A stretch of 64,000 nucleotides of DNA, taken from NCBI RefSeq assembly GCF_009817885.1, contig NZ_CP041764.1, positions 434,001-498,000 on the forward strand. The letters are read 5' to 3'. This document shows, piece after piece, positions 1-12,700 of the stretch; position 1 is the first letter of the stretch; every line of letters begins with the position of its first letter. A model generated the notes under the pieces. The model searched no databases. It saw only the letters and a program-made list of their open reading frames with translations, and was not told the DNA's origin. The stretch comes from Serratia rhizosphaerae. GTDB taxonomy: Bacteria; Pseudomonadota; Gammaproteobacteria; Enterobacterales; Enterobacteriaceae. The translations under genes and the position numbers were made by a program.

Positions 1-598
1 GGATCTGTTCACGTCCACCGTGCTCATCGTTATCGCCAAGGCCAGCGGCCGCATCACCTGGCGTCAATTGGCGGTCAATTGGCTTAACGTCTATATTGGT
101 AACCTGATCGGCGCACTGTTCTTCGTCGCCCTGATCTGGTTCTCCGGCGAATATATGACGGCCAACGGCCTGTGGGGGCTGAACGTGTTGCAAACCGCCG
201 ACCACAAGCTGCACCACACATTTATCGAGGCCGTCTGCCTCGGCATTCTGGCTAACCTGATGGTCTGCCTGGCGGTATGGATGAGCTACTCCGGCCGCAG
301 CCTGATGGATAAAATGTTCGCCATGGTTCTGCCGGTCGCCATGTTCGTCGCCAGCGGTTTTGAACACAGCATCGCCAATATGTTTATGATCCCTATGGGT
401 ATTGTGGTTAAACACTTCGCCACGCCGGAATTCTGGCAAGCCATAGGGACCGCACCCGAGCATTTTGCTCATCTGACCGTAAGCAACTTTATCTTCGACA
501 ACCTGATTCCCGTCACCCTCGGCAACATCATCGGCGGCGGTCTGCTGGTTGGTTTGACTTACTGGGTAATTTATCTGCGTGGCGACAAGCAGCCTTAA
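1..598 (+). CDS. focA: Formate channel FocA, C-terminal part (5' end outside window)
   Basis: The reading frame is open from the first bases and ends at TAA 596-598, so only about the last 198 residues are present. FocA is a pentameric inner-membrane formate/nitrite channel that moves formate made by pyruvate formate-lyase. The visible part keeps the FNT-family motif LFTSTVL at the window edge, several hydrophobic helices, and the stretch HSIANMF, part of the family signature with a pore-region histidine. It lies 51 bp upstream of pflB, as in the enterobacterial focA-pflB operon. The operon promoters (FNR/ArcA-controlled in E. coli) lie outside the window. Identity is near certain; the start cannot be seen. 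Confidence 0.95.
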   Translation, partial: DLFTSTVLIVIAKASGRITWRQLAVNWLNVYIGNLIGALFFVALIWFSGEYMTANGLWGLNVLQTADHKLHHTFIEAVCLGILANLMVCLAVWMSYSGRSLMDKMFAMVLPVAMFVASGFEHSIANMFMIPMGIVVKHFATPEFWQAIGTAPEHFAHLTVSNFIFDNLIPVTLGNIIGGGLLVGLTYWVIYLRGDKQP

Positions 599-649
599 GC
601 CGCATCGCCACGTCGGATCCGAACTCCACAATTAGAAGGTAGGTGTAAC

Positions 650-2932
650 ATGACCGAACTTAACGAGAAATTAGCCCAAGCCTGGGAAGGTTTCAGCAAC
701 GGTGACTGGCAGAACGAAGTCAACGTCCGTGACTTCATCCAGAAAAACTACACGCCGTATGAAGGCGATGAGTCCTTCCTGGCCGGCGCTACGCAGGCGA
801 CTACCACGCTGTGGGACAAGGTCATGGAAGGGATCAAACTGGAAAACCGCACCCACGCGCCGGTTGATTTCGACACCGACGTCGCCTCCACGATTACCTC
901 TCATGACGCCGGCTACATCAGCAAAGAGCTGGAAACCATCGTCGGCCTGCAGACCGAAGCGCCATTGAAACGCGCGCTGATCCCGTTCGGCGGCATCAAA
1001 ATGGTTGAAGGCTCCTGTAAGGTCTACGGCCGCGAGCTGGATCCGCAGCTGAAAAAAGTCTTTACCGAATACCGTAAAACCCACAACCAGGGCGTGTTCG
1101 ACGTCTACACCAAAGATATCCTGAAGTGCCGTAAATCCGGCGTGCTGACCGGTCTGCCAGACGCCTACGGCCGTGGCCGCATTATCGGCGACTACCGCCG
1201 CGTGGCGCTGTACGGCATCGACTTCCTGATGGCGGACAAATTAAACCAGTTCAACTCCCTGCAGGATAAACTGGAAAACGGCGAAGACCTGGAAATGACC
1301 ATCCAGCTGCGCGAAGAGATCTCTGATCAGCACCGTGCGCTGGGCCAGATTAAAGAGATGGCCGCCAAATACGGTTACGACATCTCCGCGCCGGCGAAAA
1401 ACGCTCAGGAAGCGGTTCAGTGGACCTACTTCGGCTATCTGGCCGCGGTGAAATCGCAAAACGGCGCCGCCATGTCCTTCGGCCGCGTATCCACTTTCCT
1501 GGATGTATACATTGAACGCGACATCAAGGCCGGCAAGCTGACTGAAGAGCAGTCACAGGAGCTGATCGACCACCTGGTAATGAAACTGCGCATGGTGCGT
1601 TTCCTGCGTACCCCTGAGTATGATGAACTGTTCTCCGGCGACCCAATCTGGGCCACCGAGTCTCTGGCCGGTATGGGCGTCGACGGCCGTACGCTGGTGA
1701 CCAAAAACAGCTTCCGTTTCCTGAACACCCTGTACACCATGGGGCCGTCTCCGGAACCGAACATGACCATTCTGTGGTCGGAAAAACTGCCGCTCAACTT
1801 CAAGAAGTTCGCGGCGAAAGTGTCTATCGACACCTCTTCCGTACAGTATGAAAACGATGACCTGATGCGTCCTGACTTCAACAGCGATGACTATGCCATT
1901 GCCTGCTGCGTCAGCCCGATGGTGGTCGGTAAGCAAATGCAGTTCTTCGGCGCACGCGCCAACCTGGCGAAAACCATGCTGTACGCCATCAACGGCGGCG
2001 TTGACGAAAAACTGAAAATGCAGGTCGGCCCGAAAGAAGCGCCGATGATGGACGAAGTGCTGGACTATGACAAAGTCATGGCTCGCATGGACCACTTTAT
2101 GGACTGGCTGGCGAAACAGTACGTCACTGCGCTGAACATCATTCACTACATGCATGACAAGTACAGCTATGAAGCGGCGCTGATGGCCCTGCACGACCGT
2201 GACGTGTATCGCACCATGGCCTGCGGCATCGCCGGTCTGTCCGTCGCGGCCGACTCCCTGTCCGCCATCAAGTACGCGAAAGTCTCCACTATCCGCGACG
2301 AAGACGGCCTGGCGGTAGACTTCAAGATTGAAGGGGAATATCCGCAGTTCGGCAACAACGATCCGCGCGTTGATGACATTGCCTGCGATCTGGTGGAACG
2401 TTTCATGAAGAAAATTCAGAAACTGCGCACCTACCGCAATGCGGTGCCAACCCAGTCCGTGCTGACCATCACCTCCAACGTGGTGTACGGCAAGAAAACC
2501 GGTAATACGCCAGACGGTCGTCGCGCCGGTGCACCATTCGGTCCGGGCGCCAACCCAATGCACGGCCGCGATCAGAAAGGCGCCGTTGCCTCTCTGACCT
2601 CGGTGGCGAAACTGCCGTTCGCCTATGCGAAAGACGGTATTTCCTATACCTTCTCCATCGTGCCGAACGCACTGGGTAAAGATGACGACGTGCGTAAAAC
2701 CAACCTGGCGGGCCTGATGGACGGCTATTTCCACCATGAGGCCGCTATCGAGGGCGGTCAGCACCTGAACGTGAACGTGATGAACCGCGAAATGCTGCTG
2801 GACGCGATGGATAATCCTGAGAAATATCCTCAGCTGACCATCCGCGTATCCGGTTATGCGGTGCGTTTCAACTCGCTGACCAAAGAGCAGCAGCAGGACG
2901 TTATCACCCGTACCTTCACGCAAACCATGTAA
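650..2932 (+). CDS. pflB: Formate C-acetyltransferase (pyruvate formate-lyase)
   Basis: The 760-residue glycyl-radical enzyme converts pyruvate and CoA to acetyl-CoA and formate in the cytoplasm during anaerobic growth. The length equals E. coli PflB. The catalytic cysteine pair is visible in ACCVSPM (near residues 418-423), and the C-terminal glycyl-radical loop reads RVSGYAVRF about 25 residues from the end. The start is ATG 650, preceded by a GA-rich ribosome site (AGAAGGTAGG). It follows focA and precedes its own activase gene pflA. A hairpin terminator at 2980-3002 probably limits read-through into pflA. Confidence 0.98.
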   Translation: MTELNEKLAQAWEGFSNGDWQNEVNVRDFIQKNYTPYEGDESFLAGATQATTTLWDKVMEGIKLENRTHAPVDFDTDVASTITSHDAGYISKELETIVGLQTEAPLKRALIPFGGIKMVEGSCKVYGRELDPQLKKVFTEYRKTHNQGVFDVYTKDILKCRKSGVLTGLPDAYGRGRIIGDYRRVALYGIDFLMADKLNQFNSLQDKLENGEDLEMTIQLREEISDQHRALGQIKEMAAKYGYDISAPAKNAQEAVQWTYFGYLAAVKSQNGAAMSFGRVSTFLDVYIERDIKAGKLTEEQSQELIDHLVMKLRMVRFLRTPEYDELFSGDPIWATESLAGMGVDGRTLVTKNSFRFLNTLYTMGPSPEPNMTILWSEKLPLNFKKFAAKVSIDTSSVQYENDDLMRPDFNSDDYAIACCVSPMVVGKQMQFFGARANLAKTMLYAINGGVDEKLKMQVGPKEAPMMDEVLDYDKVMARMDHFMDWLAKQYVTALNIIHYMHDKYSYEAALMALHDRDVYRTMACGIAGLSVAADSLSAIKYAKVSTIRDEDGLAVDFKIEGEYPQFGNNDPRVDDIACDLVERFMKKIQKLRTYRNAVPTQSVLTITSNVVYGKKTGNTPDGRRAGAPFGPGANPMHGRDQKGAVASLTSVAKLPFAYAKDGISYTFSIVPNALGKDDDVRKTNLAGLMDGYFHHEAAIEGGQHLNVNVMNREMLLDAMDNPEKYPQLTIRVSGYAVRFNSLTKEQQQDVITRTFTQTM

Positions 2933-2979
2933 TTCCTTGCCAATGCCGGGCTGCAAGGCCCGGCCGGCACAGGCAACCG

Positions 2980-3002
2980 GGGCCGGGATAACCGGCCCTT
3001 TT
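2980..3002 (+). terminator. Intrinsic terminator after pflB
   Basis: A GGGCCGG arm (2980-2986), 5-nt loop, CCGGCCC arm (2992-2998) and TTTT tail follow the pflB stop by about 50 bp. Another GC-rich hairpin (GCCGGGC/GCCCGGC) sits just before it at about 2945-2963. The position suggests partial termination between pflB and pflA. Confidence 0.75.
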
Positions 3003-3217
3003 AACATGCAATACTCCTGACTCCCGCGAGTCTGTTTTGCCAGGTATCTATACTCAGTGGACATCCGGCAAAACAGTGATCCGGCAAACGGCCGGTCAAC
3101 AGGCATCTCTCCCCTCCGGCAGCCGGGCTTTTCCGCTGCTGCATCGCTGATACCTGACCAACGGCCGTACGCCTATTTTTAGACTGCGCTTGACAGTCAA
3201 TATTGGAGAAACCCGCA

Positions 3218-3958
3218 ATGTCAGTAACTGGCCGTATCCACTCTTTCGAATCCTGCGGCACCGTTGACGGCCCAGGCATTCGCTTTATTGTCTTTTTCCA
3301 GGGCTGCCTGATGCGCTGCCTGTACTGCCATAACCGCGATACCTGGGATACGCACGGCGGCAAAGAAGTGACCGTGGAAGAGCTGATGAGGGACGCCGTC
3401 GCCTACCGCCACTTTATGAACGCTTCCGGCGGCGGCGTAACGGCCTCCGGCGGCGAGGCGATTCTGCAGGCTGAATTCGTCCGCGACTGGTTCCGCGCCT
3501 GTCATCAGGAAGGTATCAACACCTGTCTGGATACCAACGGCTTCGTGCGCCGTTACGATCCGGTGATCGACGAGCTGCTGGACGTTACCGATCTGGTGAT
3601 GCTCGACCTAAAACAGATGAATGACGATATTCACCAGAATCTGGTGGGGGTCTCCAACCACCGCACGCTGGAATTCGCCCGCTATCTGGCGAAGCGCAAC
3701 CAGCGCACCTGGATCCGCTATGTGGTAGTGCCGGGCTGGTCAGATGACGATAAGTCCGCCCACCTGTTGGGCGAGTTCACCAAGGATATGACGAATATCG
3801 AAAAGATTGAGCTGCTGCCCTATCACGAACTGGGCAAGCATAAATGGATCGCCATGGGCGAAGAGTACAAGCTGGACGGCGTGCATCCGCCTAAGGCCGA
3901 GACCATGGATCGGGTCAAAGGCATTCTGGAAGGCTACGGCCACAAAGTGATCTATTAA
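3218..3958 (+). CDS. pflA: Pyruvate formate-lyase 1-activating enzyme
   Basis: A 246-residue radical-SAM enzyme that installs the glycyl radical on PflB using S-adenosylmethionine and a 4Fe-4S cluster. The cluster motif CLYCHNRD (CxxxCxxC beginning at CLMRC) lies near residues 29-37, and the glycine-rich SAM motif [11 protein letters not shown] near residues 73-83. An upstream in-frame TTG at 3203 exists, but ATG 3218 gives the family N-terminus [14 protein letters not shown] and has GGAG at 3205-3208 at normal spacing. A 285-bp gap separates it from pflB. Confidence 0.97.
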   Translation: MSVTGRIHSFESCGTVDGPGIRFIVFFQGCLMRCLYCHNRDTWDTHGGKEVTVEELMRDAVAYRHFMNASGGGVTASGGEAILQAEFVRDWFRACHQEGINTCLDTNGFVRRYDPVIDELLDVTDLVMLDLKQMNDDIHQNLVGVSNHRTLEFARYLAKRNQRTWIRYVVVPGWSDDDKSAHLLGEFTKDMTNIEKIELLPYHELGKHKWIAMGEEYKLDGVHPPKAETMDRVKGILEGYGHKVIY

Positions 3959-3977
3959 TTACGCAGTACAGCATAAA

Positions 3978-4004
3978 AAAACCCGGCGCACCTGGCCGGG
4001 TTTT
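3978..4004. terminator. Bidirectional terminator between pflA and ycaD
   Basis: AAAACCCGGC (3978-3987) pairs with GCCGGGTTTT (3995-4004) across a 7-nt loop. A/T tracts on both flanks serve convergent pflA (plus) and ycaD (minus). Confidence 0.85.
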
Positions 4005-4009
4005 CGCTA

Positions 4010-5161
4010 TCAGGCCGCAGCAAACGGCGTGTGATGATGGTCCGGCTTCTGTTTCTTCAACAGCATCACCAGATAAACCAGCGCCACCGCGGCGATCATC
4101 ACAAACAGCAGCTGATCGGAGTAATTCTGCATCAGCATCGCCGTCATCGACGGGCCAAGCAGGCTGCCAATGGTATAGCTCATTAACAGCGCCTGATTCA
4201 TCGCCACCAGCTCATGAGACTGCACCTTTTCGCACGCCCAGGACATCGCCACCGGATACAGCGTAAAGCCGGCACAGCCCAGAATAAACAGCGAAGGCGC
4301 CATCGCGTAGCCCACCAGCATCGCCATGCTGGCGATAATCACCACAAATACCTGAACGCGCAGTACCAGCAGACGGCCGTAGCGGTCGGCCATTTTACCA
4401 ACCGGCCATTGGCCGATAATGCCGGAGCTAACCAGCAGCGCCATCCAGTAGCCAACATCCGCATCGCTGAAGCCCTGATGAGACAGGTAAAGTGGCATCA
4501 GGCCATACAGCGAGCCAAGTACAATACCGGAAATCACGCAGCCGTTAATTCCCAGGCGCGCGCTGCGGCGCTTCAGCATCGGCAATACCGCCGCCTGCTG
4601 CGGCTCATCATCGGCGCGATTTACCCGGGCAAACAACATCGGCAACATGGCGGTAATGACAATCGCTGTCACCCATGGCAACACGTTCAGCAACTCGGAA
4701 GAGACCATGCCAAGCAGCAGTTGGCCGATCACCGTACCGAGGTAATACACCGTCATATAGGCCGCCAGCAGCTGACCACGGTTGGACTGAGTGCCGCTGC
4801 GCAGCAGCGCGCTCTCAACGATCACCCAAATCCAGGCGCAGCCGATACCGGCAAAGAAACGCCACCCCAACCAGCTCCAGAAGTCGAGCGACAGCGCCAT
4901 GCCGGCCGTCGCGACGGCAAACAACAGGCAGGAGAAATGGTAGCTGCGGGTAAAGCCAATGCGCTTAATCAGCTTACCGGCCAGCATGGTACCGACCAGG
5001 TTGCCGGTAAAATAAGAAGAACCGATCATCCCCACTTGCCAGGTTGACAGTTGAGCATGGGTTAACCAAAGAGGGACTAACGTATTCAGTACGGCAATAG
5101 AAACCGTGAGCAACAACAAGCCGCAGAGCAAGAGAAGCACTGGGCGGGAGTATGCGTACAT
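4010..5161 (-). CDS. ycaD: MFS transporter YcaD
   Basis: A 383-residue major-facilitator protein with about 12 hydrophobic segments, closely matching E. coli YcaD throughout (for example [35 protein letters not shown]). The substrate is not established. The MFS loop 2-3 region reads [12 protein letters not shown] and the second-half counterpart reads [11 protein letters not shown], both basic as expected. A start seven codons upstream is possible, but ATG 5161 ([11 protein letters not shown]) matches the family. The roughly 290 bp upstream (5162-5455) show no gene I can support. Confidence 0.93.
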   Translation of the reverse strand: MYAYSRPVLLLLCGLLLLTVSIAVLNTLVPLWLTHAQLSTWQVGMIGSSYFTGNLVGTMLAGKLIKRIGFTRSYHFSCLLFAVATAGMALSLDFWSWLGWRFFAGIGCAWIWVIVESALLRSGTQSNRGQLLAAYMTVYYLGTVIGQLLLGMVSSELLNVLPWVTAIVITAMLPMLFARVNRADDEPQQAAVLPMLKRRSARLGINGCVISGIVLGSLYGLMPLYLSHQGFSDADVGYWMALLVSSGIIGQWPVGKMADRYGRLLVLRVQVFVVIIASMAMLVGYAMAPSLFILGCAGFTLYPVAMSWACEKVQSHELVAMNQALLMSYTIGSLLGPSMTAMLMQNYSDQLLFVMIAAVALVYLVMLLKKQKPDHHHTPFAAA

Positions 5162-5455
5162 AGTGAACTTGAGACCGAGCAAGCTAATGAGAGTGCGCGC
5201 ATCATGCCACTGGCGATAAAAAAGTCAATCAGCAGTTAGCGTTCGACCGCACGATTTGTTTTCAGCTACGGCCTGTTGCCTGAAATCAGCGGCAAGAAGT
5301 GGTGAAACACGGTTAACCAAGCGGGTTACTCTTAGATGTAAATACGTTTCGCCACTCCCTGATGCCGAGCGAAAAAGTGACGGCTTACGCCGCCACATGG
5401 CGTGCTTATCGCTATCACATACGCCATAGATTAGACCAACGCAGAAGAAATAAAG

Positions 5456-5872
5456 TCAGTCAATCAACTGCATGTCTTTTAACGCATTCAACACCTGTAC
5501 CGAGACGACAGAGCAACGATGCCGATCCGCATACGTGAGCCAGGCGATCTCTTCAATCTCGGCGTTAGCCTTAAGCTCACCGCTAAAGTCAGCGGTAAAA
5601 CAGCGTATATTCACCACCACACCTTCCGCCTTACCGTCGGCCTGCCCTTTGAACTCCCCGAGCAAAACGATACTGTCATTAATTAAATCAACAGAGAGCT
5701 CTTCATTAATTTCTCTGACCAGCGCCGCCTGGTCACTTTCTCCGGCTTCCCGCTTACCGCCGGGAATATAAAAAGCAGCTTTGTTATATGACCGCGCCAT
5801 CAGAATTTTTTTATTCTGGATATAAACCCAACCCAGTTTATCAATATTCTTGGCTGCAACATTGTTATTCAT
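5456..5872 (-). CDS. Nudix hydrolase
   Basis: A 138-residue single-domain protein. The Nudix box lies at about residues 38-60: GGKREAGES, then the catalytic REINEEL core. It therefore probably hydrolyses a nucleoside diphosphate linked to another moiety, with Mg2+ bound by the glutamates. The substrate cannot be read from the sequence. It stands alone between ycaD and serS, is not part of the E. coli order here, and is probably a single accessory insertion. The start ATG at 5872 is preceded by GGAGG-like sequence on the minus strand. Confidence 0.85.
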   Translation of the reverse strand: MNNNVAAKNIDKLGWVYIQNKKILMARSYNKAAFYIPGGKREAGESDQAALVREINEELSVDLINDSIVLLGEFKGQADGKAEGVVVNIRCFTADFSGELKANAEIEEIAWLTYADRHRCSVVSVQVLNALKDMQLID

Positions 5873-6048
5873 TTTTCAGACCTCCCAATCCAGATCAGAT
5901 ACATGTTCAAACGACGCCGGTGGCCCAGGGCAGAGAACGCAGACGGTACTAGGCACGATATGCATCACGATGGTAACGTCAACAGAGGCAAGAGCTGCAG
6001 AAATACCGTACACGGTGGAGACAAACGCATAATGGTCCGTTTATTCGC

Positions 6049-6086
6049 TAACAAGGGTTCATGCCCGAAGACATGAACCCTTGTTA
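6049..6086. repeat. Perfect 15-bp inverted repeat (hairpin) downstream of serS
   Basis: The arm TAACAAGGGTTCATG (6049-6063) is the exact reverse complement of 6072-6086, with an 8-nt loop. It lies about 60 bp past the serS stop. No U-tract follows on either strand, so it is not a textbook intrinsic terminator. It may stabilise the serS mRNA 3' end or act as a protein-binding palindrome. Confidence 0.7.
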
Positions 6087-6148
6087 AATAGGCCGGTTAA
6101 GCAAAACATCAGCGCCGAATATTATCCTCAGCGCTTTCAATTCCGCTA

Positions 6149-7483
<1,335 letters not shown>

Positions 7484-7550
7484 TTATACGGCGGATTGAG
7501 TGCCGTATAAAAGGAAAGTGATACCCGCTAACCTTACCGCAACGGCAACG

Positions 7551-8897
7551 CTAGCGGTAGCGTTTTGTCGGGCTATTTTGATCCTGCTCCGCAAGCCACG
7601 CCAACTTTTCACCAATTTTACCTTCCAGCCCGCGACGGGTCGGCTGGTAGTAGCGCGTATTGGCCATTTGCGGCGGGAAGTAGTCCTCGCCGGCGGCGTA
7701 GGCGTTGGGCTCATCGTGTGCGTAACGGTACTCCGCGCCCAACCCCATCTCTTTCATCAGTTTGGTCGGTGCGTTGCGTAAATGTTCCGGCACATCATAA
7801 TCTGCCATCTCTTTCGCATCGCGCATCGCGGCTTTAAAGGCGGTGTACACCGCATTGCTTTTCGGCGCGCAGGCCAGGTAGACAATCGCCTGGGCGATGG
7901 CGCGCTCGCCTTCCGCCGGCCCGACGCGGGTAAAACAGTCCCAGGCGGCAATCGCCACCTGCATGCCGCGCGGATCGGCATTGCCGACGTCTTCCGAGGC
8001 GATCGCCAGCAAACGGCGCGCCACATACAGCGGATCGCCGCCGGCGGTAATAATACGAGCATACCAGTAAAGCGCCGCATCCGGCGCCGAACCGCGCACC
8101 GACTTATGCAGTGCGGAGATCAGGTCATAAAAACGGTCGCCCTTATTATCAAAGCGCGCGCTGCGTTCACCGGAAACCTCTTTCAGCAGCTCAGGGGTGA
8201 GTACCCGCACGCCCTTGGCATTGAGTTCCGCCATATCAGCCATCATTTCCAGGCTGTTCAGCGCCCGCCGGGCATCCCCGCTGACCAATTCAGACAGCAT
8301 ATGTCGCGTATCGTCCGGCAGCTCGATATTCTGGCCGCCAAAGCCACGCTCTTTATCGTTCATTGCCTGATCCAGCACCTGGCCGATATCGTCAGCGGTC
8401 AGCGCCTTGAGCAGATACACGCGCGCACGCGACAGCAGCGCCGAGTTCAGTTCAAACGAAGGGTTTTCGGTGGTTGCGCCGATAAAGGTGATGGTACCGT
8501 CTTCAATATGCGGCAGAAACGCATCCTGCTGACTCTTGTTGAAGCGGTGCACCTCATCGACAAACAAAATGGTGCGACGGCCGGCATCACGGTTTTGCCG
8601 CGCGCGCTCAATTGCCTCGCGGATCTCTTTAATGCCGGACGTCACGGCGGAAATACGCTCGACATCGGCCTGCCCGTAGCGGCCGATCAACTCTGCCAGC
8701 GTCGTTTTTCCCGTTCCCGGCGGCCCCCACAAAATCATCGAGTGCAGCTGCCCCGCTTCGATGGCGCGTGGCAGCGGCTTACCCGGCGCCAGCAGATGCT
8801 GCTGGCCGATATACTGCGCCAGCGTGGTTGGCCGCATACGTGCGGCCAGAGGCTGGAATTCATTTTGGGAAAAATCGAGCGACAAATTATTACTCAC
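7551..8897 (-). CDS. rarA: Replication-associated recombination protein A (clamp-loader-like AAA+ ATPase)
   Basis: A 448-residue AAA+ protein (MgsA/YcaJ) acting at stalled replication forks. Walker A is GPPGTGKTT near residue 59, Walker [11 protein letters not shown] near residue 115, followed by sensor 1 ([10 protein letters not shown]) and the C-terminal tetramerisation domain with [12 protein letters not shown]. The N-terminus [23 protein letters not shown] resembles the SSB-interaction region of the family. It lies 7 bp downstream of lolA, probably co-transcribed. Confidence 0.97.
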   Translation of the reverse strand: MSNNLSLDFSQNEFQPLAARMRPTTLAQYIGQQHLLAPGKPLPRAIEAGQLHSMILWGPPGTGKTTLAELIGRYGQADVERISAVTSGIKEIREAIERARQNRDAGRRTILFVDEVHRFNKSQQDAFLPHIEDGTITFIGATTENPSFELNSALLSRARVYLLKALTADDIGQVLDQAMNDKERGFGGQNIELPDDTRHMLSELVSGDARRALNSLEMMADMAELNAKGVRVLTPELLKEVSGERSARFDNKGDRFYDLISALHKSVRGSAPDAALYWYARIITAGGDPLYVARRLLAIASEDVGNADPRGMQVAIAAWDCFTRVGPAEGERAIAQAIVYLACAPKSNAVYTAFKAAMRDAKEMADYDVPEHLRNAPTKLMKEMGLGAEYRYAHDEPNAYAAGEDYFPPQMANTRYYQPTRRGLEGKIGEKLAWLAEQDQNSPTKRYR

Positions 8898-8904
8898 GCA
8901 TACC

Positions 8905-9516
8905 TCACTGCCGCTGGTCGTCCAGCGTCACCCCCTTCGGCGGGGTAAATTTAAACTTGCCGGCGTCAACCGCGGTATTTTGCTGGCTTTTCAGCGTATA
9001 GGCGCTGCGCTGGCCATCCTGCTCTACGGCGGCGAAGCTGTTGATGGTGCCGCTGTTGGTCACGGAGATCGCAAACTGCTTCAGATTGCCGCTGCTGCTT
9101 TTCGGCGTCAGTTCGAAATCATCGCCTTTCTGCTTAATGTTGTACTGCTTCCAGTCGCTTGGATTGTTGCGAGTGATCAACATAAACGGCGTATTGCCGG
9201 TGGCGCTCTTCAGCCAGGTTGCCGTTACCTGCTCAACAAACGGATTATAGAACCACAGCGTTTCGCCATCGGACACCAGCACGCTTTCATCAGGCGAGGT
9301 CATATGCCAGTTAAACAGATTAGGGCGCTTGACCCACAGTTCGCCTTCCCCCTGCTGCACGGCGGAACCGTCGCCGCCGGTGACGGTCTGGCTGAAGCTG
9401 GCGTGGAAGCTATTCACTTTCGCCAGACGGCTCTGCAGATCGTGCGCCGCATCGGCCAGTACGGAGGTGGAAGCAAATCCAGAAAGCAGGCAACAAGCAA
9501 CTAACAGTTTTTTCAT
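8905..9516 (-). CDS. lolA: Outer-membrane lipoprotein carrier protein LolA
   Basis: A 203-residue periplasmic chaperone that takes lipoproteins from LolCDE to LolB. A signal peptide ([21 protein letters not shown], about 21 residues) precedes the mature start [10 protein letters not shown]. The conserved [12 protein letters not shown] and [13 protein letters not shown] stretches are present. The open frame extends upstream to 9552, but ATG 9516 gives the signal peptide and the family length. Likely an operon with rarA. Confidence 0.97.
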   Translation of the reverse strand: MKKLLVACCLLSGFASTSVLADAAHDLQSRLAKVNSFHASFSQTVTGGDGSAVQQGEGELWVKRPNLFNWHMTSPDESVLVSDGETLWFYNPFVEQVTATWLKSATGNTPFMLITRNNPSDWKQYNIKQKGDDFELTPKSSSGNLKQFAISVTNSGTINSFAAVEQDGQRSAYTLKSQQNTAVDAGKFKFTPPKGVTLDDQRQ

Positions 9517-9655
9517 TATTCCAGATACCTTTTCAAATGCATTGACCGCCAAACGGCGTCATCAGGAAAACAGATCGCGCCCCCACTTTACCGTAAGCCG
9601 GCGGCGGGCTGAACGCGCAATATTCCGAGAACAGACGGGTTTACCCTTCTTTGCA

Positions 9656-9678
9656 CAAGGGCCGCAAAGCGGCCCTTG
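9656..9678. terminator. GC-rich hairpin between ftsK and lolA
   Basis: AAGGGCCGC and GCGGCCCTT pair across an AAA loop just after the ftsK stop. No clear T-run follows on the minus strand, so termination is possible but not certain. Confidence 0.45.
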
Positions 9679-9701
9679 AATTTCTCAATGTATTCCGACG
9701 G

Positions 9702-12700
9702 TCATTCGTGCCGCGGCGGAGCCAGCACCTCACGGTTGCCGTTATGCCCCTGCTCGCTGACGATCCCCTGCGCTTCCATCTGCTCGATGATGCGCGCCGC
9801 GCGGTTGTAGCCGATGCGGAACTGACGCTGTACGCCGGAAATTGAGGCGCGGCGCTTATCCACCACGAACTCGACCGCCTGATCGAACAGCGGATCCAGC
9901 TCTTCGTCACCGTCAAGACCGCCGCCGCCTTCGCCATCGTCGCCGCCGCTGATAATACCTTCCTTATATTGCGGCCGCTCACGCGCTTTCCAATCCTTGA
10001 CCACCGCATGCACTTCCTGATCGCGCACAAAGGCGCCGTGCACACGCACCGGAATCGACGAGTTCGGCGCCAGGTACAGCATATCGCCCATCCCCAGCAG
10101 CGACTCCGCGCCGCCCTGATCGAGAATGGTGCGGGAGTCGATCTTGCTCGATACGGTAAAGGCGATACGCGTCGGGATGTTGGCCTTGATCAGGCCGGTG
10201 ATCACATCCACCGACGGACGCTGAGTCGCCAGAACCAGGTGAATCCCCGCCGCACGCGCTTTCTGCGCCAGTCGGGCGATCAGTTCTTCGACCTTTTTAC
10301 CGACGGTCATAATCAGGTCGGCAAACTCGTCGACCATCACCACGATATACGGCTCTTTCTCCAGTACCGGCGGCGTAATATCCATGCTGTCCGTTGGTTT
10401 CCAGAACGGATCCGGAATCGGACGTCCCATGGCTTCCGCCTGGTCGACGCGCTCGTTATAACCGGCAATGTTACGTACGCCCAGCGCGGACATCAGCTTA
10501 TAGCGACGCTCCATTTCCGCTACGCACCAGCGCAACGCATTGGCCGCATCTTTCATGTCGGTCACCACGTCGGTCAACAGGTGCGGAATACCTTCGTAAA
10601 CCGACAGCTCCAGCATTTTCGGATCGATCATGATAAAGCGTACGTCTTTCGGCGTGGCTTTATACAAAATGCTCAGAATCATGGCGTTAACGCCGACCGA
10701 CTTACCGGAACCGGTGGTACCGGCCACCAGCAGGTGCGGCATTTTGCCCAGATCGGCCACCACCGGCTCGCCGGAGATATCCTTGCCCAGTACGATGGAC
10801 AGCGGCGACGGGTTATCGCGGAATGCCGGGCAGTCCAGCACTTCACGCAGATAAACCGTCTGCCGCTTGGCATTCGGCAGTTCCAGACCGACATACGGCT
10901 TGCCCGGAATGACTTCCACCACGCGCACCGCCGGCGTTGACAGCGAACGCGCCAGGTCACGCGACAGGTTGGAAATACGCGCGGCCTTCACGCCCGGCGC
11001 CAGATCCAGTTCAAAACGGGTGATTACCGGCCCCGGCAGAATATCCACCACCTCGGCCTTCACGCGGTAATCCGCCAGGCTGGCTTCCACCAAACGCGCC
11101 TTCTGTTCCAGCGCGAACGTATCCACCGGCTCAATATCTTTCGGCGCTTCGGTCAGCAGTTCCAGCGTCGGCAGCGGCGTGGTCGGTTTCTCCAGCGGCT
11201 GATCGTTACGCATCAGGAACGGGTGAATCAGGCTGTCCATTGCCGGCTGCTGCGGCGCGGCCGGTTGAGCCGATTGCTGCTGCGGCTGCTGATACGGTTG
11301 CTGAGCTTGCTGCTGACCGTGATAAGGCTGCTGCTGACCCTGAGATTCCGGCGCCTGAGGCTGTTGATAAGCCTGCTGCTGAGTCTGGTAGGGCTGCTCA
11401 TGCGGCGGCTGCGCCACGCTGCCGTCATACGGCGACGGCGCGGCGGGCTCTTCATGCGGCGACAGGGTGAACAGCGGCTCATCAGGGCCGTTATCCACCA
11501 GATCATTGACCGGCGAGAAGCTGAAGGCGTTGTTGGTTTCTACCGGCTGCGGGGTAACCGGCGCTTCCGGCTGCGGAGCCGCACCGTAGCGCGCCTGCTG
11601 CTGCTCGGCGAACGCCTTGCGCAATGCCTCTTCCTGCAGAGCATCCTCGTCATCAGCGGCGTTCGCGACAGGATCGACATGGTCATGCTGATAATCCGCG
11701 CCGTAACGCTGGTTCTGCTGTGCGGCGAACGCCTGACGCAGCGCTTCTTCCTGCATCGCCTCGTCATCCTGAGGGTTCACGGCGGCGTTATTCGGCGCAG
11801 GTTCTGCAGTCTGCTTGCGCTGCTCCTGTTCTGCCATCCGCTGCGAAGGCAGTTTGATACCGTAAGAAGCCAGCTCGCGACGCGTCGGGATACGCACCGG
11901 ATTAGGGCGCGGCAGCTCAGGGCCAATACCCTGTTTTACCTGGGTATTGCCTTCACTGGTGGCGCTGAACGCCGGCATAAACGTATTAGCCGCGGCGGCG
12001 GCTGCTGCCGCAGCAGCGGCGGCATCCATTGCAGGTTTGGCAGCGGCGACGGATGATGAAGCCCCGTCAGTCACGTCCGGAACTGCATTATTGTGCCCGC
12101 TCTCTGCCGACGCCGCCGAGAAATCAAACGGCGAGGCGGCAGGCTGCTGAGGCGCCGTTGCCCGGTTCCAGTCCCCCAGACGCGGCTCATCATCGCCCTG
12201 CTGAACCTCTGCCGGACGCGGGGTTTTCGGCACCGGCGTCTCTTCAGGAATTTCAAACGAGTACAGCGGCGGCGCGTTATCTTCCGGCTGCGCACTCATC
12301 GGATGCTGATTCACGGAGGCCGGCGCGGCTGGCGCCGTCGTCACCGCAGGCGCAGCTGCCGGCGTCGCCGGAGCCACTGGAGCCACTGGAGCCGCAGTCT
12401 CTGAGGAAGTAGCAGCGGCCGGTGCGGCCGGCGAAATCTCTTCAGACGCCGGCGCAGCAGCGTTGGTCGCCGCGTTAGCCACGTCCGCGACCTCATCGTC
12501 GTCATTAGCTCGCAGGCCGCTGAGCAGCGGATCCGCCGTTTCATCGGCATCGGCAGACGGCTGAGCGCTCTCTTTTACGGAAGGCGCGCTGAACAGCACG
12601 TCATCGGCATCGGCCGTATGCGCGGCAGCTGCTGCGCTGGCGGCGGCCGCTGCGCCCTTGCCGTCGTTTTCCGGCGTTTCGGCGTACAAGTCGTCTTCAT

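Noticed and set aside
1553..3106. 517-codon open frame on the minus strand opposite pflB
   Set aside because: It lies wholly opposite pflB, is rich in His, Val, Gln and Arg as antisense of high-GC codons, and has no family resemblance.
4214..5047. 277-codon plus-strand open frame opposite ycaD
   Set aside because: Antisense of a clear MFS transporter, rich in His, Arg and Gln, with no protein features.
5850..6032. 60-codon plus-strand open frame between the Nudix gene and serS
   Set aside because: Short, no ribosome site of note, no recognisable sequence, overlaps the start of the Nudix gene.
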